Source: Pseudomonas sp. p1(2021b)
GTDB lineage: Bacteria > Pseudomonadota > Gammaproteobacteria > Pseudomonadales > Pseudomonadaceae
Direction: 5' to 3'
Length of the DNA stretch: 64,000 nucleotides
NCBI RefSeq assembly: GCF_020151015.1
Contig: NZ_CP083746.1
Coordinates: forward strand, 2,943,001 to 3,007,000
The position numbers and the translations under genes were made by a program. The notes below the pieces were generated by a model. The model had not been told where the DNA came from. It saw only the letters and a list, made by a program, of their open reading frames with translations, and ran no database searches. The stretch's first letter is position 1. Each line of letters begins with the position of its first letter. Below are positions 17,472-26,266 of the stretch, one piece after another.

Positions 17472-18448
17472 GGGTTCACCGTACGCTGCCCTCGCAACGC
17501 CAACGCCGTACAGCCAAACCGCCGCCGCACGCACTTGCCCAGGTAGCTGGCATCGCCCAGCCCGACTTCATCAGCGATCTGCGCCAGGCTGTGGCTCGAG
17601 TTGACCAACCGCCAACGCGCCTGCTGCAGGCGCAGCTCCTGCCACCACGCCTTGGCGCTCATCCCGTGGCTGGCCTGGAACTGGCGGTCCAACTGGCGGC
17701 GGCTGATGCCCAGCTCGGCCGCCAATTGCTCGATCGACAGCGAGGCGCCCAGGTGATGGCGCATCAGCGCAGTGGCACGCTGGACCTGACGCCCCTGCTG
17801 CCCTGCCCCGGCGTCCAACGAACGCAAGGCGTGACGGCTGTCTCGGGTCTCGTCCACCAGCATGTCAGCCAGACCCTTGAGTGCGCGGGCTCGCCCGCAG
17901 GCCCGTGACAACAACTCCACGGCCAGGTCGATGGCTGCGGTCCCCCCGGCACAGCTGATACGTGCACCATCGAAACAGTACAGCTGTTCGCGTTGCACCT
18001 GCAGATGAGGGAACGATGCGCGAAATTCAGCTTCGTGCCGCCAATGCACCACCACTTTGTGGCCATCGAGCAGGCCGCAGGCGGCCAGGAGAAACGCTGC
18101 GTTATCGACGCAAACCAGCTTCACTCCAGCGCGCACGGCACGCTTGAGCAGTGCCCGGTAAGACGGCGCCAGGGCAGCCGTTGCAGCGGCACTGCGCCCG
18201 CCGAACAGCACCAGGTAATCGTAGCCCTTGAACGCCACCTGCTGCGCGATCACGTCCACCTGTACCACCGCACCGCTGCTTGAGGACACAGGCTGCCCGT
18301 CCAGGCCCAACAATGCCCAACTGCAATAACGCTGGCGGCTGTAATCCTCATCGTCGGCGCTGAAACGCAACTTATCGAGGAAGGCCCCGAACGGCAGCAA
18401 GGCGAATTCCGGCAGGGGAAGGATCAACAGTCGGATATCGGGTGTCAT
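17429..18448 (-). CDS. GlxA-family AraC-type regulator (DJ-1/PfpI domain plus AraC HTH)
   Basis: This 339-residue transcriptional regulator has an N-terminal DJ-1/PfpI-like (class I amidotransferase fold) ligand domain at about residues 5-170 and a C-terminal AraC DNA-binding domain (about 225-320, with ELGISRRQLDRQFQASHGMS). This GlxA/ArgR/CdhR architecture is common in Pseudomonas regulators of amine and amino-acid metabolism. It is divergent from a LysE-type exporter gene, 100 bases away, and probably controls it. The C-terminal tail VGAGLPANATIPR is translated REP sequence. The start MTPDIRLL was chosen over an in-frame ATG 17 codons upstream. Confidence 0.88.
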   Translation of the reverse strand: MTPDIRLLILPLPEFALLPFGAFLDKLRFSADDEDYSRQRYCSWALLGLDGQPVSSSSGAVVQVDVIAQQVAFKGYDYLVLFGGRSAAATAALAPSYRALLKRAVRAGVKLVCVDNAAFLLAACGLLDGHKVVVHWRHEAEFRASFPHLQVQREQLYCFDGARISCAGGTAAIDLAVELLSRACGRARALKGLADMLVDETRDSRHALRSLDAGAGQQGRQVQRATALMRHHLGASLSIEQLAAELGISRRQLDRQFQASHGMSAKAWWQELRLQQARWRLVNSSHSLAQIADEVGLGDASYLGKCVRRRFGCTALALRGQRTVNPVGAGLPANATIPR

Positions 18449-18550
18449 TGAAAAACACGTCCAGAAAACACTATGTAATGTCCGAATATTACCCTTCAAA
18501 AGACGCTTCGTGCTCTAGACTGGCGCTCGTCCCTACCTAAGGCGCTGCTC

Positions 18551-19162
18551 ATGGCATTGGATACCTGGCTTCTCTACCTGCTGGCCAGCATAGGCCTGTC
18601 GTTGACCCCCGGTCCGAACAGCCTGCTGGCCCTGACCCATGGCGCGCTCTATGGCGCCCGCCGCACGTTGTTCACCATCGTAGGTGGCGTGTTCGGCTTC
18701 AGCGCCCTGATCGCCCTGGCCATGTTCGGCCTGAGCGCCTTGCTGCACACCTCGGCCTCGTTGCTGCAGGTGCTCAAGTGGGTTGGCGGGGCCTATCTGC
18801 TCTGGCTGGGCATCCAACTCTGGCGCAGCCCGGCCATGCGTCTGGAACTGGCCGAAGGCAGCCCACGCGTGGGCAATGGTGGCTTGTTCCGCCAGGGTTT
18901 CCTCTGCGCCGTGGCCAACCCCAAGGTGCTGCTGTTCTACGGCGCCTTCCTGCCGCAATTCATCGACCCGCAACGCGGGCTGGCGATTCAGTTCTTGATC
19001 ATGGCCGCAACGTTCGTCAGCGTGGAGTTTCTCGTCGAGTACCTGCTGGCGCGCCTGGCCTTGGGCGTACGCCCCTGGCTGACCAAGGGCGGTCGTGGGT
19101 TCAATCGCTGCTGTGGAACGTTGTTCGCCCTGATTGGCGTGGCCTTGCCGTTGGGACGCTGA
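18551..19162 (+). CDS. LysE/RhtB-family amino-acid exporter
   Basis: This 203-residue inner-membrane protein has about six hydrophobic segments and the LysE/RhtB signature TPGPNSLLALTHG near residues 20-32. The family exports amino acids and related compounds such as homoserine, threonine, lysine or arginine. It is divergent from the GlxA-type regulator gene. Regulator and exporter in this arrangement suggest efflux induced by an excess amino acid or amine, though the compound is unknown. Confidence 0.9.
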   Translation: MALDTWLLYLLASIGLSLTPGPNSLLALTHGALYGARRTLFTIVGGVFGFSALIALAMFGLSALLHTSASLLQVLKWVGGAYLLWLGIQLWRSPAMRLELAEGSPRVGNGGLFRQGFLCAVANPKVLLFYGAFLPQFIDPQRGLAIQFLIMAATFVSVEFLVEYLLARLALGVRPWLTKGGRGFNRCCGTLFALIGVALPLGR

Positions 19163-19208
19163 GCCGGTCTACACTCACAGCCAGGCAGCCACGACTCACG
19201 AGGCGGCG

Positions 19209-19562
19209 ATGCTCGGCAACCTCTTCTGTGATCTACCTCCCCTCGCCGCCCACAGCGCCGAGCGCTTCGACGACCTGCTGCGCCGCCCCGGGCTGCGCAT
19301 CGAGCGCATCGTCTCCACCGGCCAGGCCAGCCCGCCTGGCTTCTGGTACGACCAACCCGAAGGGGAATGGGTGCTGCTACTTAGCGGCAGCGCCGGGCTG
19401 CGCCTGGCCGATGAGGCCCAGGTACGCACCTTGCACCCGGGCGACCACCTGGATATCCCGCCCCATTGCCGTCACCGGGTGGAATGGACCGAGGCGGGTG
19501 CCGCCACGGTATGGCTGGCCGTGTTCTATGACGCCGGCAGCCGATCCCACCAGCAGCCTTGA
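19209..19562 (+). CDS. Small cupin-domain protein
   Basis: This 117-residue single-domain cupin has a second cupin motif (LHPGDHLDIPPHCRHRV) with the His residues expected for metal binding. The first motif is shorter and less conserved (EGEWVLLLSGSAGLRL). Small cupins of this type are usually metal-dependent enzymes or sensors of unknown substrate. It starts 46 bases after the LysE gene, so it may be co-transcribed with it. The ATG at 19209 gives the usual cupin length. The longer in-frame start at 19134 overlaps the LysE gene. Confidence 0.82.
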   Translation: MLGNLFCDLPPLAAHSAERFDDLLRRPGLRIERIVSTGQASPPGFWYDQPEGEWVLLLSGSAGLRLADEAQVRTLHPGDHLDIPPHCRHRVEWTEAGAATVWLAVFYDAGSRSHQQP

Positions 19563-19606
19563 ACGCACGTCGCCTGCGACAATCCGCCACGAAAATTTTG
19601 TACCAA

Positions 19607-19622
19607 CTTGTTAATTAGCAAG
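19607..19622. promoter_or_regulatory. 16-bp near-perfect palindrome upstream of gcd
   Basis: CTTGTTAATTAGCAAG is symmetric except for one position pair. It lies about 50 bases upstream of the gcd ATG in an AT-rich stretch where a promoter is expected. An operator is plausible. The binding protein is unknown. Confidence 0.4.
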
Positions 19623-19669
19623 CTAAGAGTCTACACTTCACGCAGTTTCCCCCTGCGAGATCCCTGGCA

Positions 19670-22087
19670 ATGTCACACACACCTCGCGCCTCCGGCGCTT
19701 CAACGTTCCTCTTGGTCGGCCTGGGCCTGGTCATCGCCCTGCTCGGCCTTCTCCTGGCCGCCGGCGGCATCAAGCTGGCCGGCCTGGGAGGCTCCTGGTA
19801 CTTCCTCATCGGCGGCCTGGCCATGGCCATGGCCGGCGTACTCATCGCGCAGCGCAAGCCGGCAGGCGCCTGGCTGTTCGCTGCGTTCCTGATCGGCACT
19901 GCGATCTGGGCCATCATGGATGCGGGCCTGGTGTTCTGGCCGCTGTTTTCGCGCCTGTTCATGTTCACGGCCATTGGTCTGGTGGTTGCGCTGACCTACC
20001 CAATGCTGGTGCGCGCCAGCGGTGGCAATGCCGGGCGTGGGGCCTACGGCGTGGCTGGCGTACTGGCCGTGGCACTGGTGGTCGCTGCCGGCAACATGTT
20101 CGTCGCCCACCCAAGCGTTGCCCCGACCGGCAAGGGCCCGGGCCTGACGCCCGTCGAGCCGGCCAAGGCGCAGAAAGACTGGGCCCACTATGGCAACACC
20201 GAAGGCGGCAGCCGTTTCGCCGCGCTGGACCAGATCAACCGCGACAATGTCCACAAGCTGCAGGTCGCCTGGAGCTATCGCACAGGCGATGTGGCCCTGA
20301 GCGACGGCAACGGCGCCGAAGACCAGCTGACGCCGCTGCAGGTGGGTGACAAGGTGTTCGTCTGCACCCCGCACAACAACCTCATCGCATTGGATGCCGA
20401 CACCGGCAAGGAGATCTGGAAGCGCGCGATCAACGCCCAGTCCAAGGTCTGGCAGCGTTGCCGCGGCATGGCCTACTTCGACGCCACCGCGCCGATCGCC
20501 CAGCCCACCCAACCCGACAGCTCGCCGATTGCCACCGCTCATGTACTGGCCGGCGCGAACTGCCAACGCCGGCTGCTGACCAATACCATCGACGGCCGGC
20601 TGATCGCGGTCGACGCCGACAGCGGCGAATTCTGCGAAGGTTTCGGCGACAACGGCCAGGTCGACCTGAAGGCGGGCCTGGGCGATGTCCCGGACTCGTA
20701 CTATCAGCTCTCCTCCGCCCCGCTGATGGCGGGTACCACCGTGGTGGTCGGCGGCCGTGTGGCCGACAACGTCCAGACCGATATGCCAGGCGGTGTTATC
20801 CGTGGTTTCGATGTGATCACCGGGCAAATGCGCTGGGCCTTCGACCCCGGCAACCCGCAACAGCGTAACGCGCCGCAAGGCGACGCCACCTACGTGCGCA
20901 GCACGCCCAACAGCTGGGCGCCGATGTCCTATGACCCGGCGATGAACACCGTCTTCCTGCCGATGGGCAGCTCTTCCACCGACATCTATGGTGTCGAGCG
21001 CAGCGAACTGGACCACACCTACGGCGCCTCGGTACTGGCACTGGACGCCAGCACAGGCGACCAGAAGTGGGTGTTCCAGACCGTGCACAACGACCTGTGG
21101 GACTTCGACCTGCCGATGCAACCGAGCCTGATCGACTTCACCAAGGACGACGGCAAGACCGTCCCGGCCGTGGTGATCGGTACCAAGGCCGGCCAGATCT
21201 ACGTACTCGATCGCGCCACCGGCACGCCGCTCACCCAGGTCGACGAAGTGCCGGTCAAGCCAGGCAACATCCCCAACGAGCCGTATTCGCCGACCCAGCC
21301 GAAATCCGTCGGCATGCCGCAAATCGGCGCGCAGACCCTCACCGAGTCGGACATGTGGGGCGCTACTCCTTATGACCAGTTGCTGTGCCGCATCGACTTC
21401 AAGCAGATGCGCTACGACGGCCTGTACACCGCGCCGGGTACCGATCTGTCACTGAGCTTCCCCGGCTCGCTGGGTGGTATGAACTGGGGCAGCATCTCCA
21501 CCGATCCGGTGCACGGTTTCATCTTCGTCAACGACATGCGCCTGGGCCTGTGGATCCAGATGATCCCGTCGCAGAACAAAGGCCAGGCCGCCTCCGGGGG
21601 CGAAGCGCTGAACACCGGCATGGGCGCCGTGCCGCTCAAGGGAACCCCTTACGCGGTGAACAAGAACCGCTTCCTGTCGGTGGCCGGTATCCCGTGCCAG
21701 GCGCCGCCGTTCGGCACCCTTACCGCCATCGACATGAAGACCCGCCAGGTGGCCTGGCAGGTACCGGTGGGCACCGTCGAAGACACCGGCCCCCTCGGTA
21801 TCCGCATGCACCTGCCGATCAAGATCGGCCTGCCGACCCTCGGCGGCACCCTGTCCACCCAAGGCGGCCTGGTGTTCATCGCCGGCACCCAGGACTTCTA
21901 CCTGCGCGCCTACGACAGCAGCAACGGCAACGAGATCTGGAAGGCCCGCCTGCCCGTGGGCAGCCAGGGCGGCCCGATGACCTACGTCTCGCCCAAGACC
22001 GGCAAGCAGTACGTGGTGGTCACGGCAGGCGGTGCGCGGCAGTCCACCGACCGTGGCGACTATGTGATGGCCTACGCCTTGCCATAG
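19670..22087 (+). CDS. gcd: Membrane-bound PQQ-dependent glucose dehydrogenase
   Basis: This 805-residue quinoprotein glucose dehydrogenase oxidises glucose to gluconolactone at the outer face of the inner membrane and passes electrons to ubiquinone. Five N-terminal hydrophobic helices (about residues 10-145) are followed by the PQQ beta-propeller domain (about 165-800), which starts with AHYGNTEGGSRFAALDQIN. The later DYTYGASVLALDAS-like propeller blades and the length fit Gcd. In pseudomonads this feeds the periplasmic glucose-to-gluconate route. It is followed by an OprB-type porin gene, the usual neighbour in P. putida. Confidence 0.95.
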   Translation: MSHTPRASGASTFLLVGLGLVIALLGLLLAAGGIKLAGLGGSWYFLIGGLAMAMAGVLIAQRKPAGAWLFAAFLIGTAIWAIMDAGLVFWPLFSRLFMFTAIGLVVALTYPMLVRASGGNAGRGAYGVAGVLAVALVVAAGNMFVAHPSVAPTGKGPGLTPVEPAKAQKDWAHYGNTEGGSRFAALDQINRDNVHKLQVAWSYRTGDVALSDGNGAEDQLTPLQVGDKVFVCTPHNNLIALDADTGKEIWKRAINAQSKVWQRCRGMAYFDATAPIAQPTQPDSSPIATAHVLAGANCQRRLLTNTIDGRLIAVDADSGEFCEGFGDNGQVDLKAGLGDVPDSYYQLSSAPLMAGTTVVVGGRVADNVQTDMPGGVIRGFDVITGQMRWAFDPGNPQQRNAPQGDATYVRSTPNSWAPMSYDPAMNTVFLPMGSSSTDIYGVERSELDHTYGASVLALDASTGDQKWVFQTVHNDLWDFDLPMQPSLIDFTKDDGKTVPAVVIGTKAGQIYVLDRATGTPLTQVDEVPVKPGNIPNEPYSPTQPKSVGMPQIGAQTLTESDMWGATPYDQLLCRIDFKQMRYDGLYTAPGTDLSLSFPGSLGGMNWGSISTDPVHGFIFVNDMRLGLWIQMIPSQNKGQAASGGEALNTGMGAVPLKGTPYAVNKNRFLSVAGIPCQAPPFGTLTAIDMKTRQVAWQVPVGTVEDTGPLGIRMHLPIKIGLPTLGGTLSTQGGLVFIAGTQDFYLRAYDSSNGNEIWKARLPVGSQGGPMTYVSPKTGKQYVVVTAGGARQSTDRGDYVMAYALP

Positions 22088-22100
22088 AGCGAGTCGCCCC

Positions 22101-22167
22101 ATCGCGGGTCAAGCCCTATAAGGTCCGTGCATGCCGCTGGCCTGTGGGAACGGGCTTGTCCCGCGAT
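22101..22167. repeat. REP pair between gcd and oprB
   Basis: An inverted REP half (ATCGCGGGTCAAGCCC, 22101-22116) and a full REP (GTGGGAACGGGCTTGTCCCG, about 22142-22167) flank the gcd 3' end. Such pairs can limit readthrough or stabilise upstream mRNA. Confidence 0.8.
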
Positions 22168-22199
22168 GATTCCCTACAGACAACTCCCGAGATTTTGCA

Positions 22200-23471
22200 A
22201 TGCCACCCGTTTTTCGTGTCATCCCCATCGCCCTGTTCGTGGCCCTGGCCAGCACCACCGCCCTGGCCAGCAGCGACCTGACGACCCGCAACACCCTGAC
22301 CGGTGACTGGGGCGGCCTGCGCCACCAGCTCGAAGAAGACGGCATCAGGTTCACCGGCGACTACAGCGGCGAAACCGCCTATAGCGCCCATGGCGGTCTG
22401 CACCGCTCTGCGCGCTACTCACAGAACCTCAAGCTCGGCGTGCAGTTCGACCTCTCCCGGCTCTACGGCCTGGCGAACGGCGGCAAGGTCCAGCTAACCC
22501 TCAACGATCGCCGCGGCAACAGTGCCTCCGAAGACCTCGTGGGCAACCGCCTGCCGATCCAGGAAAACTACGGCGGCCTGTATACCCGCCTGACCGAACT
22601 GAGCTACGAGCGCACGCTGTTCACCCCGGCCCTGAACGTCAAGCTCGGCTACATGGCCATGGGCAACGACCTGGGCGGGTTGGACAGCGGCATCCTGTGC
22701 AACTTCATGAACGCAGGCTTCTGTGGCCACCCGCTGAACATGTCCGGTGGCAGCGGTTGGACCAACTACCCCAACGCCCACCTGGGCGTGCGGGTGAAGT
22801 ACGACCTGTCGCCCGCCTGGCAATTGCGCGTGGCGGCGTTCAATGTCGACCCCGAAAGCAACGGTGATTCCAGCCGCGCCTGGCACCTGGGGCCGCGGCA
22901 CACCACCGGGACCGTGGTGCCAGTGGAGCTGGTGTACAAGCTGCAGGGCGAATTGCCCGGCGAGTACAAGCTCGGCTACTACTACGACAGCTCCGACGTG
23001 AAGCGCATCGGCAGCGACAAGGAAGTCTCCGGTCGCGGCGGCCATTACCTGCTGGTCGACCAGGCTGTGTGGAACGACCCCACATCGCCTGGGCGCACCC
23101 TGCATGCCTTTGGCCAGTACTCAGCCTCGAGCAAGGCCGCGTCGCCGTTCACCAAGTGGTACGGCGCGGGCGTGGTGCTGTACAAGCCGTTCGAGGGTCG
23201 CCCGCGTGACACCCTGGCCCTGGGTTATGGCCGCGCGGTGCCCAACCCGCGTAGCCGCGATGTGCTGCAGGATGCGGCGCTGGCCACCGGGCAGGGCTTC
23301 CCCGACCTCGACAGTGCCGAGCAACTGGTCGAGCTGAGCTATGGCTACCAGGCCACGCCGTGGCTGAACCTGCGGCCGGATGTGCAGTACATCATCGAGC
23401 CGGGGGCCTTTTCCGGGCAAGACATCGACAATGCGCTGGTCGTGGGGCTGCAGGTCAAGGCGACGTTCTGA
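22200..23471 (+). CDS. oprB: OprB-family carbohydrate-selective outer-membrane porin
   Basis: This 423-residue porin has a signal peptide (about residues 1-23, IALFVALASTTALAS) and a beta-barrel sequence of the OprB family ending in a terminal Phe (VGLQVKATF). The segments TLTGDWGGLRHQLEEDGIRF and LSPAWQLRVAAFNVDP match the family. It should admit glucose and related sugars to the periplasm, where the neighbouring Gcd acts. The ATG at 22200 is followed directly by the signal peptide. A strong hairpin follows the stop. Confidence 0.9.
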   Translation: MPPVFRVIPIALFVALASTTALASSDLTTRNTLTGDWGGLRHQLEEDGIRFTGDYSGETAYSAHGGLHRSARYSQNLKLGVQFDLSRLYGLANGGKVQLTLNDRRGNSASEDLVGNRLPIQENYGGLYTRLTELSYERTLFTPALNVKLGYMAMGNDLGGLDSGILCNFMNAGFCGHPLNMSGGSGWTNYPNAHLGVRVKYDLSPAWQLRVAAFNVDPESNGDSSRAWHLGPRHTTGTVVPVELVYKLQGELPGEYKLGYYYDSSDVKRIGSDKEVSGRGGHYLLVDQAVWNDPTSPGRTLHAFGQYSASSKAASPFTKWYGAGVVLYKPFEGRPRDTLALGYGRAVPNPRSRDVLQDAALATGQGFPDLDSAEQLVELSYGYQATPWLNLRPDVQYIIEPGAFSGQDIDNALVVGLQVKATF

Positions 23472-23476
23472 ACCGT

Positions 23477-23512
23477 GCCTTGTGCCGCTTTGCGACCATC
23501 GCGGCACAAGGC
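23477..23512 (+). terminator. Hairpin after oprB
   Basis: A perfect 12-bp inverted repeat GCCTTGTGCCGC (23477-23488 and 23501-23512) with a 12-base loop begins six bases after the oprB stop. There is no strong T run, so it may act as a 3' stabiliser as much as a terminator. Confidence 0.65.
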
Positions 23513-23643
23513 TGCGCCTAGAGGGGCATCGCCAGGCCTACCCAACTTTTTCCTACCTACCGAACATATTTTTAATAATTTTCCGTTCCCGTCCCCTGCT
23601 CCAGTATTCGCCGCAACTACAACAACAAAGAGCGGTGAACACG

Positions 23644-25035
23644 ATGAGTACGAGTGCGTCCATGCCTGCCACCGCGCAGGCGAATCATGCCGGCTTTCGC
23701 CGGGTATTGGGGTTGGGTTCGCTGTTGGCCGTGGCCATCGGCCTGGTGGTGTCACAGGGTGTGATGGTGATGATGTTGCAAGGCGTCGGTGCCGCGGGCC
23801 TTGGCTTCATCGTGCCGCTGGGCCTGGCCTATTTGCTGGCGCTGAGCTATGCCTGTTCGTTCTCCGAGCTGGCCTTGCTCATACCCCGCGCCGGTAGCCT
23901 CTCCAGCTACACCGAAGTCGCCCTGGGCCACTTCCCGGCCATCCTGGCGACCTTTTCCGGCTACGTGGTGGTGGCCATGTTCGCCCTGTCGGCCGAACTG
24001 CTGCTGCTCGACCTGATCGTCGGCAAGGTCTACCCCGGGGTCTTCCCGCAGTTCTCGGTGGCTTTCGCCGTGCTCGGCCTGTTCACCGTGCTCAACCTCA
24101 TGGGCATCGATATCTTCGCCAAATTGCAGAACGCCATGGCGGTGGTAATGGTCATCGTGCTGCTGATTCTGGGCATCGCGGCCATCCGTGAGGGCCATGA
24201 CGCCGGCGCGACCCACGCCCTGCTGCAAGGCGACTGGAACCCCATGGGCGCAGGCGTGCTGGCACTGACCGCCATGGCCGTGTGGGGCTTCGTCGGCGCC
24301 GAGTTCGTCTGCTCGCTGGTAGAAGAAACCCGCAAGCCGGAGCGCAATATCCCACGTTCGATGATGATCGGCCTGACCGTGATATTCGCCACCATCGCCC
24401 TGTATGGCCTGGGCGCGTTGTTCCTGGTGCCACGCCAGGCGCTGTCTAGCGACGCCTTGCCGCATTACCTGTTCGCCACCACGGTGTTCGGCAAAACCGG
24501 CGAAGTGTTCCTGGTGATCGCGGCGGTCACCGCCACCTGCAGTACCCTCAACACTTCGCTGGCAGCCATTCCGCGGATGCTCTACGGCATGGCCTGCAAC
24601 GGCCAGGCGTTCCCGCAGTTCAAACGGCTCAGCGCCCGCGCCAATACGCCCTGGGTAGCGGTGCTGTTCGTCGCGGCCATCACCGGCCTGCCGATCCTGG
24701 TGATGGGCCAGAACGCTGCGGCGATCAACCTGCTGCTGCTTTCCGCTGCCCTGGCCTGGTTGCTGGCGTACATCATCGTGCATCTGGATGTGATCGCCCT
24801 GCGCCGTCGCTACCCGCACCTGGCGCGTCCGTTCCGCACACCGTTCTACCCACTGCCGCAGGTGTTCGGCATCGGTGGGATGCTGTATGCGATCTGGTAT
24901 GCCTCGCCGAGCCCGGAAATGACCGGGGAGATCTTCGGTGTTGCCGGGGTGGTACTGGCGGTCGTTTCGCTGATCGCGGTGGTGTGGATCAAAGGTGTGA
25001 TGAAGAAGAAGCTGTTCAAGCCTGAGGCGATGTAA
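23644..25035 (+). CDS. APC-superfamily amino-acid/amine permease
   Basis: This 463-residue permease has 12 hydrophobic segments and the APC-family opening VLGLGSLLAVAIGLVVSQG. A LALTAMAVWGFVGAEFV segment in the middle carries the family's Glu/Gly motif. It should import an amino acid, N-acyl amino acid or amine. It lies next to and convergent with the argE-like gene, and within 4 kb of a flavoprotein/Rid/DUF1028 gene set, so it may supply their substrate. The ATG at 23644 is chosen because the upstream in-frame stretch is still within the oprB 3' region. Confidence 0.87.
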   Translation: MSTSASMPATAQANHAGFRRVLGLGSLLAVAIGLVVSQGVMVMMLQGVGAAGLGFIVPLGLAYLLALSYACSFSELALLIPRAGSLSSYTEVALGHFPAILATFSGYVVVAMFALSAELLLLDLIVGKVYPGVFPQFSVAFAVLGLFTVLNLMGIDIFAKLQNAMAVVMVIVLLILGIAAIREGHDAGATHALLQGDWNPMGAGVLALTAMAVWGFVGAEFVCSLVEETRKPERNIPRSMMIGLTVIFATIALYGLGALFLVPRQALSSDALPHYLFATTVFGKTGEVFLVIAAVTATCSTLNTSLAAIPRMLYGMACNGQAFPQFKRLSARANTPWVAVLFVAAITGLPILVMGQNAAAINLLLLSAALAWLLAYIIVHLDVIALRRRYPHLARPFRTPFYPLPQVFGIGGMLYAIWYASPSPEMTGEIFGVAGVVLAVVSLIAVVWIKGVMKKKLFKPEAM

Positions 25036-25095
25036 GCCTGGAAGGCTTTTTTTGGCTGAACTGACGCTATCGCGGGGCAAGCTCGCGATAGCGTC
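25034..25095. terminator. Two hairpins between permease and argE-like gene
   Basis: A short AAGCC/GGCTT stem followed by seven T residues (25034-25053) forms an intrinsic terminator for the permease gene. A second perfect 12-bp stem (25063-25074 and 25084-25095, GACGCTATCGCG) lies just before the convergent argE-like gene and could stop transcription from either side. Confidence 0.75.
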
Positions 25096-25105
25096 GGTAC
25101 AGGCC

Positions 25106-26266
25106 TCAACCAACGCTCAGGTGCTTCACCAAGCGCTGCAACATCGCATCGCACCCGCGCAACTGCTCGTGACTGATGAACTCATCCGGCTTGTGCCCTT
25201 GGTCCATGCTGCCCGGCCCGCATACCACGGTCGGGATACCTGCCTGATCGAACAGCCCGCCTTCGGTGCCGAACGCCACGGTGCCGAACGCATCCGAACC
25301 ACTGAGCAGCGCCACCAGTTGCGCCGCCTCGCTGTCGGCCGACGTCGCCAATCCTGGGTAGGCACTGAGCGGTTGCAAGCGGATGTCGCTGTCGGCGCTC
25401 ACCGCACGCATACGCGGCAACAACTCGGCATGGGCATAGGCCTGCAGCTGGTCGACCACGGTCTGGGCCTCGAAACCAGGCAAGGCGCGCACCTCGAAGT
25501 CGAACGCGCAGTCGGCCGGGACGATGTTCAACGCCCTGCCCCCCTTGATCACACCAGTCTGTACCGTAGAGAACGGCGGATCGAAGCGTTCATCGTGGTG
25601 CTCGGGCCGAGCCAGGCTGTCACCGATCTGGCCCAGCTTGCCGATCAGCCGCGCAGCGTATTCGATGGCATTCACACCATAGGGTGCATAGGCCGAATGG
25701 CAGGCTGCGCCCTGCACCTGGCAGCGCATGGCCAGCTTGCCCTTGTGCCCGAGCACCGGCCTGAGTTCGGTGGGCTCACCGATCAGACACAGCCGTGGCT
25801 TGTGGGCACGTTGCTCGAGGGCGGCGAGCAGGGAGCGCACGCCCAGGCAGCCGACCTCTTCGTCGTAGGAAAACGCCAGGTGCACCGGCAGTTTCAATGG
25901 CTGGGCGAGGAATGCTGGCACCGCCGCCAGCACCGACGCGATGAAGCCTTTCATGTCGGCGGTGCCACGCCCGTAGAGACGTCCATCGCGCTCGGTCAAG
26001 GTGAAGGGTTCGACCGTCCAAGCCTGGCCGTCCACCGGTACCACGTCGGTATGCCCGGACAGCACCACACCGCCGCGGTCCTGAGGGCCGATGGTGGCGA
26101 ACAGGTTGGCCTTGCTGCCTTCGTCGTTGAGAAACAGCTCGCACGCCACCCCCAACCCGGCCAGGTAATCGCCAATGAAGCCGATCAGCTCCAGGTTCGA
26201 GTCGCGGCTGACGGTGGCAAAACCCACCAGCCGCGCCAGCAGGTCGCGGCTGCTCGACTCATTCAT
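25106..26266 (-). CDS. argE: M20-family metallohydrolase, acetylornithine deacetylase-like (ArgE)
   Basis: This 386-residue zinc peptidase/deacetylase of the M20 family has the metal and catalytic residues in order: GHTDVVPV, YGRGTADMKG (bridging Asp), SYDEEVGC (catalytic Glu) and a C-terminal His. It matches ArgE-type deacetylases, which remove the acetyl group from N-acetylornithine and related N-acyl amino acids. Its ATG overlaps the 3' end of the DUF1028 gene by eight bases, so the two are translationally coupled. The context suggests a catabolic N-acyl amino-acid hydrolase rather than biosynthetic ArgE. Confidence 0.85.
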   Translation of the reverse strand: MNESSSRDLLARLVGFATVSRDSNLELIGFIGDYLAGLGVACELFLNDEGSKANLFATIGPQDRGGVVLSGHTDVVPVDGQAWTVEPFTLTERDGRLYGRGTADMKGFIASVLAAVPAFLAQPLKLPVHLAFSYDEEVGCLGVRSLLAALEQRAHKPRLCLIGEPTELRPVLGHKGKLAMRCQVQGAACHSAYAPYGVNAIEYAARLIGKLGQIGDSLARPEHHDERFDPPFSTVQTGVIKGGRALNIVPADCAFDFEVRALPGFEAQTVVDQLQAYAHAELLPRMRAVSADSDIRLQPLSAYPGLATSADSEAAQLVALLSGSDAFGTVAFGTEGGLFDQAGIPTVVCGPGSMDQGHKPDEFISHEQLRGCDAMLQRLVKHLSVG

